From Amphirosellinia nigrospora (Eukaryota; Ascomycota; Sordariomycetes; Xylariales; Xylariaceae), in the NCBI GenBank assembly GCA_004123355.1, contig SCHM01000009.1:124001-188000 (forward strand): a stretch of 64,000 nucleotides of DNA, given 5' to 3'. The notes beneath the pieces are model-generated. The model was not told the origin of the DNA. It saw nothing but the letters and a program-made list of their open reading frames with translations, and searched no databases. Positions 54,272 through 64,000 of the stretch are shown one piece after another. The translations under genes were made by a program, and so were the position numbers. How positions within the stretch are numbered: the stretch's first letter is position 1; the number at the start of each line of letters is the position of its first letter.

Positions 54272-57200
54272 GATCGAGACAAACCAACAGGCCCAGCCAC
54301 AGGACCTAGCCACAGAAGCCACACAGACTCCTGGAAACCCACAAATCTCCTCCGCCGCTTATCATAACGAACCCAATGGGCAAATATATCTACTTAGTAG
54401 GCATCTAAGGCTTTACACGGCGTCACACGGACCACCCTGGACCCAGGTAAAATCGACGATATCTGGGATCAGAATACACAGTTCGAAGGCATCACAGGCT
54501 TAGTTTTGCTGGATAACAACGTCTTAAGCCTCGGATATTTCTGTTATAATCACAAAAACAGTAATTATATCCAGGTTATCCTCATCAACTTATTCTTTTA
54601 TCCGTTGATTATTTCATTCTTAAACACCAAAATTTACCCTTATGACGGCTCCAATCACACAAGATGGCTCCGAAAAACGGTCTCCTGTTACTATCAACGC
54701 CTCACCTCCCACTTCTCCTTACGCAAAACTACAAAAGGGCCGGCCCCACCTACACTCCTACCACTGCCGGTGCCTCGAGCCTCCAGATGGAGGGGAGAGA
54801 TGGTCAAGGTGCCGGTACCCTAACGCTCCTCCTTTCCACGGAGGGGCAGTATTCCTCTGCCACTGCCGGTGCTGGTGCCTTGAATCTACAAATGGGGAGA
54901 AATGGCAGAGGATATGGATTAGGAACGAAGGATACTGAATATCAGGGTGAAGGGGGTGAAAAGGGCTTGAAAGTTGGTCATATGGCTTGGTTGTGTGTAA
55001 CTTAGCTGTGTGTGTAGATCTGGCTACAGAGAAATACACAACAGTTTTGAGATTCACTCCCAAATGCGGTGTGTAAATAGCTTCAATTCTACGGCGTAGC
55101 TACGTATCTATGGAATCTATATACAAGCTGAGGTTAGCCATACCTTGTCAACCCGAGGGTATCCGTGCGTTTTTTAGGTATATTTGACCCACAGAATACT
55201 TGGCCTACATACTCTAACTACCTTCCACGGGTACTATTCAAAAACAATGCTTTTTAACGCGTACGCCGTATTCGACAAACGTAATAGTTAACGAAGATAA
55301 TAACCTAGTTATAAGCAAAAGCGGCGAAAGCAGCGGAGAGGGCGCGGGCGTTGTAGGTGGAATGGTTGACGCGTAGGCTGTGTGTTGTGTGTGGTGTTGG
55401 GCCACACTCGCCACACTAGCCCTGGAGACTCCTGGAAGGTCCCGGAAGGTCCTGGAAGACCGACATCGCTGCGAGGCATTATCGTGGGCTGAGACATAAT
55501 ATATTAGAATGATTTCGGAGGCTTACGAGGAGGCAGAAGTCCTAGGAATTCGTCTATAAATTGAGCGCTTGGGCGAGGTTACGTTAAAGTCAGAACTAGG
55601 AAATCAGAGCCCCTAGAGACCCGAAAGATATTATTAGCTAAATTGAACTCCAAATTCCAAGCACCTGAGCACAGGTCCTTGTCACACAGGGAGCCTTTCA
55701 TCTGCGCTCCAGCTTCGGCGTTTATGGCGTTCACGTATTGAGTGACCTCGTTGTCAAGTCGGCCGAACGTGACAATGGCGTGTAGTGAGAACATAATTTT
55801 GTGCCCGATTGTTTTTACCTCGATCTCTCTATATTAATACATCATTAGTGATTTAATAATCCGGCGGGAGGGACATGATGGCTGTCAAAGGTAGTGGAGA
55901 CCTATACATGTGGTATAGCAGTAGATAGATTGTATTGTATCAAGATGACTAGAAGGTAGATCCGAGTCCAGAGGACTCGGGGGATATACGTGATATATAT
56001 ACATACAGGTGGTGGAGTGTATCACTCCCCTTAATTTAACAATCGCAACTGGGTAAGTTGGGATTCCTATTCTTTATGGAAAAAAGCAAAAAACCCCCTT
56101 TTTTTTAACGGAACTTGTACTGCCGAAGAGGCGCATGATATAAGCCAAATACCCAATGAATGACCATCGTTGTACGTACATGACAGCATTTGTGCTGTAA
56201 GACCATACCTAAGTTACCGCTAACTAGCAAATAAATCGATAAACCTAAGTACTGTGTCGAGATTTCTAAAATGGAAGGTATACGAGCGTACTATTCAGCT
56301 ACTTGACTATATGATAGATAGGTGGGATGACCTGTTTATATACACGATGGATGCCTTGCGCCCTTGTACAGTACCTGTGGTGACTCCTTGAGCTGGTATT
56401 ACTTCAGTAGAGATAGATCGTACGCATTACGGGTACAACATCATTAGCGCGTAGAACGGTAAGATGTGTGTCCAGTGGGGGTGAGTGTCATGATACCTGG
56501 CCCCGAGGCTCATTGCATGCGACGTTGCCTCCTTCATGAGTTTACTCTACCAGTGCTCCTGTACTCGCACCAAGGGGTTTTTGTATTGCTGGAACATCGT
56601 TTGACAACAAATGTAGAAAGAAGGCTAGGAGGTAGAAGGCCTCGTTCCATTAGCCCGTTTCTAGCAGCTGAAAAAGCATATCTATCAAGATACTGTTCTG
56701 TCAAGGCGTTAAGATGCTGACTACAATGGTTGTCAACACGCAGAGGCCAAGCAGACCGACTCGAATCCACCAAGAGCCATCAATCATACGCCAAATGAGC
56801 CGAATCAAGGTCACTAGCCTTCTTAATCGAAGAAGCGAGCTATTCCTTAACCGTTGGAATTGGGCGACGCCCAGCGGCAGAATGTGCATTCGTAGATGTT
56901 GGAATGGGCTGACACGATAGCCCCGAGAAGAACACAGCCAACACACGCATAAAGTATCCGTCGTAGCGGGAAAGCCGATATTTCGTTTCGATTCGTAGGC
57001 CGACCAGTACCTGGTACGGGTATGTCTTGCATGATGCATGTTGGGAGAATGCCCAAAAGGTGCAAAGCCAAATACCCCGAAGGCTGTTGAATTATCGCCA
57101 CATCATTGAGCGTGCAAAAGATAACCGGCGTTAACGTAGTTAGTAAGCTGGTGATTGTTTCTTCGCAGGATAAGAACCCTGTTGTGATAGCCGGCAATGG

Positions 57201-57355
57201 GAGGCAAGGCATACGTTCGAGAGGCTGGGACGAATGGAATAACGAGGTGGGGCAAAACCGAAGGGGGAGGTTTCGGGGGTTTGTTGTTTCTATAGTCTAG
57301 ACAAACCAAGATGCTGAGGCATTCATCTTCAATAGGGGCTCATGTAGTGGGTGAG
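54272..57355. other. Mostly non-coding; no supported gene
   Basis: 54700-54930 contains a degenerate duplication around CACTGCCGGTGCC and GAGGGGAG words. 55360-55480 is a TGTG/CCTGGAAGGTCC-rich stretch. The minus-strand frames at 55579-55794 (FGRLDNEVTQYVNAINAEAG) and 56847-57212 (RRILYACVGCVLLGAIVSAH) look protein-like but match nothing. This is probably eroded transposon sequence. Confidence 0.35.
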
Positions 57356-57359
57356 TTAA

Positions 57360-59050
57360 TCGAGGTATGGGAGGTACACGAGCCCGCCGTAGGCGTTGGG
57401 GTCTCCAAAGACAATATACTCATTTTCTAGCCCATTCGACAAAGAAGATGGAACCCACAAGGTTCGGCTTTCTAGTATAGTCTGGAGGCTAGCGAGAGAG
57501 CCTATGCGAGGTCTAGGGGGGTGGTTAATCTGTCGGATGTCTGTTCGACTATCGCACCGTGGCGGAGTATTAGCTTGTTGGAGCTTAGTCAAGACGCTTT
57601 GGGTTCGTATCTCCTCTTTGTCGTCAGAATATATTTCGATCGCATCATTTCTGCCTTCTGATTGGCCTGGCTGCTGCCGAGAGGTGTGTATAGCCCGGCG
57701 GCCAAGTCGCAATGCGTGGGATGTTATTCTCAAAATGACCTAGCGCTTCTTTACGAGTCTTACTTTGTCCTTGAGCTATAAAAGCCTCCTTTAGTTGTCT
57801 AGTAATACGCACGTGTTTTGCGTGTGCGCTCGCAAGATTTTCGGCAGCCTTGGCCTCGGCCCGACTTGCATATCTTTCTGGTACGCTTGTGATATGGGTG
57901 TGTTTTGCCGCATTTGGAATTTTTGCAATCTCGGAAATATGGTGTGTCATGGCTTGTGTGATACTAGAAGCATCGCTGACGCTGCGTTTGCCCGTTATGA
58001 GGATGTCCAAGCCACATTCAGAACCCAGCTAATCCGCCATGGACAGAGGTGATAACTCGTGCACAGGTTCGACTCCGGAGGGCCAGAAAAGTCCGCATTT
58101 TTTCGAACAAAGAGGGTCGAGGGTTTCATCTTGCTAGTCAAATATCGACCGCCATCAACAAGCTTTCGAAGCTCTCTGTAAATAGTATGCGCTTTTGCTA
58201 TGACATACAGCCCGCAGTCGTACCCATTTGTTTGTTGAGCAGTTGTTACAATGCGAGTTCCAGGCTGACCTAGATGCTGTGGGCGGAGAAGGGCCAGGAA
58301 CTTGAGAAGGCCTGCAGTGTGGGACGGTATTTCATCTTCGCGTCGACAAACCGAAAGAGTCATAGAAATCCAACATGTTTGTGCTGGGATCCCAATGATA
58401 CAAGACCCAGTGTGACCTTTCCTCTATATGCACGGGGATAAGGAGGTGCTGGGGCTCATGTTCTTCTGGGTTAAGCTCCTTCCTCCATCTAGTGCGTAAA
58501 AATTGATTATAGAGAGAAGTCATATACTTTTCGTCAGTAGAATGTTTCACGATGCTCGACGACTCCCAACTTGTTAGGACTTCCATCAAGTAGTGAGACT
58601 TGATAGTATCATTTTTACCATCGTCGCCGCAATTGGAACAAGTTGGATAGGTGAGTTGCTGGAGATATGTTTATAGCATCGTCATTCAGAAAAGTCTCAG
58701 GGGCTAGATGTTCCACAGCCGACCATTGTTGCTTAAGCGTGAAGTTCATGTCGTTAGAGCCACCTAGCTCGTGTTGATTGCCTCGGCCCAGCCCCAATCT
58801 TTGTCTGCCAACTGCAGGCTGAGTCGGAGTGAGAGCGGTTTTCTGATGTGTTTGCTCCGCAGTTTTGATGTGCCTATTCCTGGGCTGTGGCTCACCGGTG
58901 TCGCCATCTTGTCCATCCCTTTCCTTACCTTTAAAGGTATCAAAGGCCGTGCTCTTGCGTCTATGTTCGCTAGTTAGCGCAGACAGAGAAAATAATGACT
59001 TAGTTTTCTTATCTCCTCCCCATGTTTTTCGAAGTCTCCTTTCTGATTTC
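57360..59050 (-). pseudogene. Ulp1-type (C48) cysteine protease ORF, transposon-associated
   Basis: The minus strand first has an open polar N-terminal stretch (STAFDTFKGKERDGQDGD near 58930), then HLAPETFLNDDAINIS, LLIPVHIEERSHWVLYHWDP, MLDFYDSFG and TAQQTNGYDCGLYVIAKAH. These give the Ulp1/SENP triad: His in SHW, Asp in DFYDS and Cys in DCG, with the oxyanion Gln in QTNGYDCG. Frame changes lie near 58620, 58360 and 58000. The C-terminus is a helical stretch (KAAENLASAHAKHVRITRQL). Such proteases are common in fungal DNA transposons and are not de-SUMOylating housekeeping enzymes. It starts inside the end of the gypsy gag-protease remnant, in another frame. The triad is intact but the frame is broken. 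Confidence 0.75.
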
Positions 59051-62000
59051 TAGGCGTGTCTAGTAAACCGATGGGTTTTGGGGGCTGGTTTCTGGGGGGT
59101 TCGGAGCTCTCGGCAAATTTGAAATCAACTAGGTAGTGATAGCCCCAGCGTAGGAAGCGTGAGGGTTTGTGTGTATGTTGAAAAGCAGAAAACAGCGCAG
59201 AGGGAGAATTCCAGGCCTCGTAATCCGGGCGCATGATAACCTCTGCAGTCGGCTTCCATAGGGGACAGGTACCCTAAGGTAGCGTGTCTGGGATATAGAT
59301 GTCGTTATCTGTGTCGTTGAGGACTGGGATGTGGCTGAGTGTGTCGTTTGCAATGGCTGCGTAACAGGCGATTAGGTCAGTGGTGGGCTCAAAGATAGAG
59401 TCCTGGCCGAAGGAGGCCGCGTGACCGACGGATAGTCATTTCCGAGATCGTTTAGGGACGATGGTAGACTGATTAGCGTGTACTCTGACACGTCCTGCAC
59501 ATCCAGTCGAGACAGACAGTGGTATGGCGATTTTGCAGGACTGAATGACAGCCACCTTCCTTGACAAGATGATGTCGAACTGCTCAGAATCCAGTATATC
59601 CATTCCCACGAGCATCTTGGCCTGTAAGCCTTCAATGAGTGCAACGTCTCGTGTGAAAGAGGCAACACAGGGTTTCCCGTCACGTACTCCTTTGAACAAA
59701 AAGGGTACGATCACGTACTCGGAGGTGCTATGCTGACCTTCAGCTATTCCATTGATGATCATAGGTGTTGCACGTTGGCGTATCTGAATACCCGGGTATC
59801 TCTGGATAATCCAGGCTTCGTCCCCGATGGTGCGAGTGCAACCAGTATCTCCGAAAATATCCTCTTCGTGCTCAGAATGGGGAGAAGTCATAAGGAACAT
59901 TTTGAGGTAGGTTTTGGATTTGTAGGTGAACCCTGTGCCGACGTCTGGCCTAGAATCGACAGATGACTAAATGATGGGCATATTGGACTTATCAGTTTTC
60001 TTCGTAACTAGAGACGAGGCGACTTTCCCTTGGTCAAGCCTCTTGAGCGCTTTCTCAGTAGCGTCTAATCCCACAGCGACGTGGGCATGTTCAAAGTCCC
60101 CGAAGGTGACTAGAGGGGAAATCTGAGCATCTAACCTCTCAAGCTCAGCTGTCAAGGTGTCTGGGGGTCACCTGCGTGTTCTGACTGTATATGTTGATGT
60201 AGCTGATTACCTGAGACAAAATATTTGTGACAAATCCGACATGTCCTGTCCTTCCGGAGGACCACACCAAAGTGAGTGGCAAAGTGAGTGGCTTCTTCCG
60301 GAAATGGGTAGTCGTCACCTGTGTCGGGAGTGCCGAAGTCATCAGGGATATCTCCGCAAGAGAAAATGAGATCATCATATTGTTGGTTGGGGTCAGTTCC
60401 CGGTTGCTGAGCCTCATCGTCGGGATATCCCATCCGGTGTAATGTTCGGATGTGTCCTGACTGTTGTCCGGGTGATCCATCCCATGGTATACCTTCTGAT
60501 TGTTCTGATAAGGTGGGGGGTTTTGGAGATATCTCTGCCATGGTGGGGAGAGGCGTTGTCGTTTTGGGGGTTTCTCTGCCAATTGTTCTGACCATATGGA
60601 CGCTGACCTTGACCTTGTCCTTGAGGTTGACCCTGATTGTAAGGCTAACCCTGAGTATAAGGCTGACCCTGAGCTTGGGCCTGAGGATAACCCTGACCTT
60701 GCACCTGACCTTGATTCCGTGGCGGGAAAGGGTCTGATAGGAGGGGTTGGGAAATCCCTGACGGTATCCCCGGAAGATGGGATTGAATCCTCCGCGGCCA
60801 CGTCCTCTGGCTCGCTGAGTGTATGGTGACTGATAGGGTGGGATGTTAGTTCGCTGAGCGTAGGGAGACGGGGCATAAGCGGGGTAACGGGAATTGTATT
60901 GCTTGCCGTAGTAGGCAGAGACCTGTTGGGGAGGGGCAACGGGTGTCTGATAAGGTAGTTGACGGGCTTTTCCCATCAGGATGCTTTCTCTGTCGTTGAA
61001 ATTAGACAGGAAGTCCTTCAGTGTGGTCTTGTCTGACGGCTTGATCAATTCTCCCTGAATCTGAGGGTCAAGGGCCTCGAAGGCGGCGAGCAGTTGATTC
61101 TTGACAGTGTATTCACAAGACTTAGCATCGCGGATCACGCTCTGCATAAAAGGTCTGAGGGATTTGCCTTGCTGTAGGTCGTACATAGTGAATCTCCGCC
61201 GCCGAAGGTTGTTAAGGGCGTCACTGTGATTTTTCTTGAAGCGGGATTGAAGGGATTCATATATGAGGTTGACCGATCCTGTGCGCAAGCCAGCTTTCTC
61301 CAGATCTGTGAGCTCAGTAGTATGCCATGCCAGTGCGGTGGCCTGAAGACAGGTTGTCCAGACAGTCCTGACCTTTTCCTCACCATGCGAGGCAGCGAGG
61401 TGGGAGAGTCTGTGGTGAAGGCCCAGACGTCCATGTAGATAGTCTGCTTACCATGGGCCACAGAACCTGAGCCATCAAGGTCCTTCATGGATGGGTTAAA
61501 GAAACCGACCTCGTCGGCCTTAAGGGCAGGCGATCCATTTCCGGCAGGGGCTGGGGACTCACGATGAATCTGAGCAACCGTCCGAGCGATGACCTCAGAG
61601 ATGTCAGACTTGTGTCTCTCAAAGGCTGCAGCGATAAGGTTCGCAGCGTCCTCTGCTGACAGTGATGCTGGTTGGGACATGGTGGATGATCCAGGTCTGG
61701 GAATGTCCGACGACCCAGAGTGAATGGTCAGGTCTACCAACTGTTGGAGAGTGTCGTCCGAGATAGATTCAAGTGAATGGGAACTTTTTCCTGAGCTTAC
61801 AGACTTAGGCAAGGAAAGGGGATATCTTCAGGACTGGATAGGTCTGAGAGTGATGAAGAATCTAGGTCAGAGTTGGGAGGTCCAGAGTTGGGAGATTCAG
61901 GATTAGGAGAAGTGTGAGGGGCGGGGTAATTCTCAGGGTGGGAGGTGCCTTCCTGTTTCTGAGCCTGCTGTTGCGCGTACTTGCCTCGCCAACTGTTGAG

Positions 62001-62318
62001 GAAGCGACGAAAGTTAGATCTCGATTCTGCCCACTCCACAGGGTAAGGAATGACGTCCTCGACTTCTGAGCCTGAGGTCAAGGAAGTTGCGTAATCACGA
62101 TCCTCTGAGGTCAGTAAAGAGGTGTTGGGATGGCCTGTTGACGAGAATCTGAGTATCTGACGAGCAAGCAATTGAGTACGTTCCATGAGGCTGATGGGCA
62201 TGGGAAGGGCTGATTTGTCAGGTCTGCTGTAAGGAGAAAAGGGATGATCACCAAAAATCAGAGATGAGTAGTGTGGAAAATGTGTGTTAGAGAAGATGGA
62301 GGATCCTCTACCCTGCAT
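59051..62318 (-). pseudogene. Ty3/gypsy gag-protease remnant
   Basis: From 62318 leftwards on the minus strand there is a Ser/Pro-rich frame (to 61797). Gag follows: SAEDAANLIAAAFERHKSDI, then after a frameshift near 61395 ATALAWHTTELTDLEKAGLR, then QLLAAFEALDPQIQGELIKP. A Gln/Gly-rich segment (60600-60730) precedes a C2H2 finger, CRICHKYFVSGNQLHQHIQ, at about 60220-60160. The aspartic protease follows at 59900-59600: DIFGDTGCTRTIGDEAW (catalytic DTG), YVIVPFLFKG and AKMLVGMDILDSEQFDIIL, then a linker with VLNDTDNDIYIPD. No reverse transcriptase or integrase follows; the polyprotein is cut at about 59050, where the Ulp1 ORF begins. Frame changes make it inactive. Confidence 0.8.
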
Positions 62319-63529
62319 GTGGGCGAGATGCTATGTATACTACAATTACACCCATTTAGTAAGGGAAGGTGGTACACACCTCACCATGACATAATGTATT
62401 TTAGGACCACTGATGGGTAAGTGCATCCTCCCCCATCTTAAGGGAGTAACTCAACCTTGACTAGACAGAAAATAGGCAGGGAAGCAAGGGAGTAGCTCAA
62501 CCTTGGATTCGTGATAATAGAAAGAAAAAAGGAAACGAGGTCGGCGATCTTTTCGCTAGCTACCGATTGTAGTGATGGAGCCTAGATCTTCATCTGAAAA
62601 CATATAGGATCAGTCCTTGCATAACCTTGGCTGCTTTTCAGCACAACTGGAGGTCACAGTGCAAAAATGAACAACAGATCGGGCAGTGGATGGTCTGCAA
62701 GTCTAGTGTACCAGCGCATGTAATGATGAAACCTCGGGGTAAGTAGAAAATTACTTGGGATGAGTACACATAAACTCATATGAACACCACCCTAGCTCTG
62801 CATCGGCGGGTGGTCACCCGACGAAATAATCAAGGGTGGTAGATAGTGTATGTTGTCTTGATGGCAGATCCTATCCTTTCCAGGCCATCTCAGCAAGCTA
62901 GAACGCGCTCGCTAGGCCATCGCGTGTACCAGTAATACATTTATGGTATCCTGCCGCAAAATTGTAGACATCAGTCCAAGAATGATATTTTCTATGTATT
63001 GTGTAATAGAAAAGATAGGCTTGATCGTGGCCTCCTGAGCCTATACCATTCACAAACCAATTGCGAGCACGTATTTGAACATCACGAAAGTAATCAAAGA
63101 GTAACTTCATCCGCGCCGTATTTCTTTTTATGCGTAACTAATTTAATACAAGCGGTTCATTCTAGCACTACTGGTAACTCAACCTCGCCGATCTAGTCGT
63201 CGCCTCTGAAAAGCCCATCATATTGTCCTCCTCGCCAGTATCACCTATGAGACTATGATAAGCACGGCATGGCAACAGTCGCGAGAAGTCATTTCAATAT
63301 GGAGGTGCCTCGTGATCAGAAATCCAGAAGGAGCAAGCGGATGCCACATGATTATGCTGCTAATAGTGCTGATAATATCCACGGCATTTAATTCGCTAGG
63401 CCGTAAAATACCACCGGTGAGATCATATGGCCTAAAACAAAACAGGCAATGCTGCTTGCGGCTCGGGAAGCATCTCGCTTGCAACACTGTGTCAGTCGAA
63501 GGGAGTACCCTCGACTCTCACCCATGCTC
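62319..63529. other. Upstream flank of the gypsy remnant
   Basis: A possible LTR/leader region with AAGGGAGTAACTCAACCTTG repeated as AAGGGAGTAGCTCAACCTTG (62440-62510). No tRNA primer site could be assigned. The minus-strand frame 62898-63110 is unassigned. Confidence 0.4.
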
Positions 63530-63984
63530 TCACTACTGCAGGTCAGATTCGGGGACATCATGTTCTGGTCAATAAACATCAAACTAGCCGCATTCGGCCA
63601 CCTTTCCCCCACAAATAACCCACACAGAGTAGATATGTCTTACGTAGAAAACACTTCTAAGTTATATAAAGCTATTTAAAAAAAATTAAAAAATTAATTT
63701 TGATTAGACGAATGTATTTTATATTATATAGTACTATGTAAGGGCTTTTCTTTTTTTAGAACTTAAGCGTTAAGTATATATTTAGCTATAAGTGTTAGGG
63801 CTATAGGTGTAGATTGATTCGAAAGATTCAACGGAAGCAGTGGTTGAATATTAATGGGGCGAAAGTCCTTGTCGGCCAATAAAACAGCCATTTTTAGTGC
63901 TTTAGTGGGGGACGTTGCTGAATGCGGCTAGTTTGATGTCTATTTACCAGAACGTGATGTCCCGAATCCGACCTGTCACTACTG
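63530..63984. mobile_element. 437-bp inverted-repeat element with perfect 9-bp target duplication
   Basis: The element (63539-63975) is bounded by TCACTACTG at 63530-63538 and 63976-63984. Its ends are CAGGTCAGATTCGGGGACAT and, reversed, CAGGTCGGATTCGGGACATC; the inverted arms run about 62-75 bp at roughly 90% identity, sharing AACATCAAACTAGCCGCATT with one mismatch. The middle is AT-rich and non-coding, with TTAAAAAAAATTAAAAAATT. Long arms and a 9-bp duplication are typical of Mutator-like (MULE) non-autonomous elements. No transposase is present. Confidence 0.85.
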
Positions 63985-64000
63985 AAGGTCGTTTTACTAG

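Noticed and set aside
60600-60735. Plus-strand repeat protein in the gag Gln/Gly tract
   Set aside because: It is the antisense of the gag coding repeat; the minus strand has the gag and protease motifs.

Overview
This window reads as accessory, repeat-laden DNA from a filamentous ascomycete (Pezizomycotina). The evidence is fungal-only families (fungal rhodopsin-domain membrane proteins, 2EXR proteins, a secondary-metabolism type O-methyltransferase, P450s), short introns of about 45-90 bp with GTAAGT-like donors and CTAAC-like branch points, fungal Ty3/gypsy and Tad-type LINE relics, and stop codons best explained by C-to-T change at CpA, as repeat-induced point mutation (RIP) makes. No rRNA, convincing tRNA or CRISPR array was seen. 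All exon boundaries were inferred by eye.

0-20 kb: a decayed metabolic neighbourhood. It holds a broken O-methyltransferase running off the left edge, a complete five-exon O-methyltransferase (419 aa) lacking the usual catalytic His, a fungal rhodopsin gene needing an unusual splice, a 2EXR pseudogene, a second rhodopsin gene killed by one TAA, an open 2EXR gene, a frameshifted small conserved protein, a 15-bp minisatellite with higher-order structure, and two P450 pseudogenes.

20-27 kb: the best preserved part, with a nine-exon Hsp70-like gene (617 aa, minus strand) and a four-exon coiled-coil protein gene (412 aa, plus strand). 27-31 kb: a decayed LINE ORF1 with zinc knuckles, then LTR debris. 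31-36 kb: broken copies of host-type genes carrying indels rather than RIP stops (a kinetochore-like coiled-coil protein, a WD40 protein, an orphan exon). 36-42 kb: a retrotransposon patchwork, with two related LTR-like blocks in direct orientation enclosing gypsy RNase H and integrase pieces on opposite strands and a second minisatellite sharing its core with the 14-kb array. 43 kb: a small hAT-type element with a perfect 8-bp target duplication. 44-50 kb: coiled-coil and SNF2-helicase relics. 50-57 kb: mostly non-coding, with an F-box-like pseudogene and a possible two-helix membrane peptide. 57-62.3 kb: a gypsy gag-protease remnant directly followed by a Ulp1-type cysteine protease ORF, minus strand. 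63.5-64.0 kb: a 437-bp inverted-repeat element with a perfect 9-bp target duplication.

Few genes here look functional: Hsp70-like, the coiled-coil protein, the 2EXR gene, the O-methyltransferase and perhaps the first rhodopsin. The rest looks like a sink for transposons and dying gene copies, as in subtelomeric or lineage-specific fungal regions.
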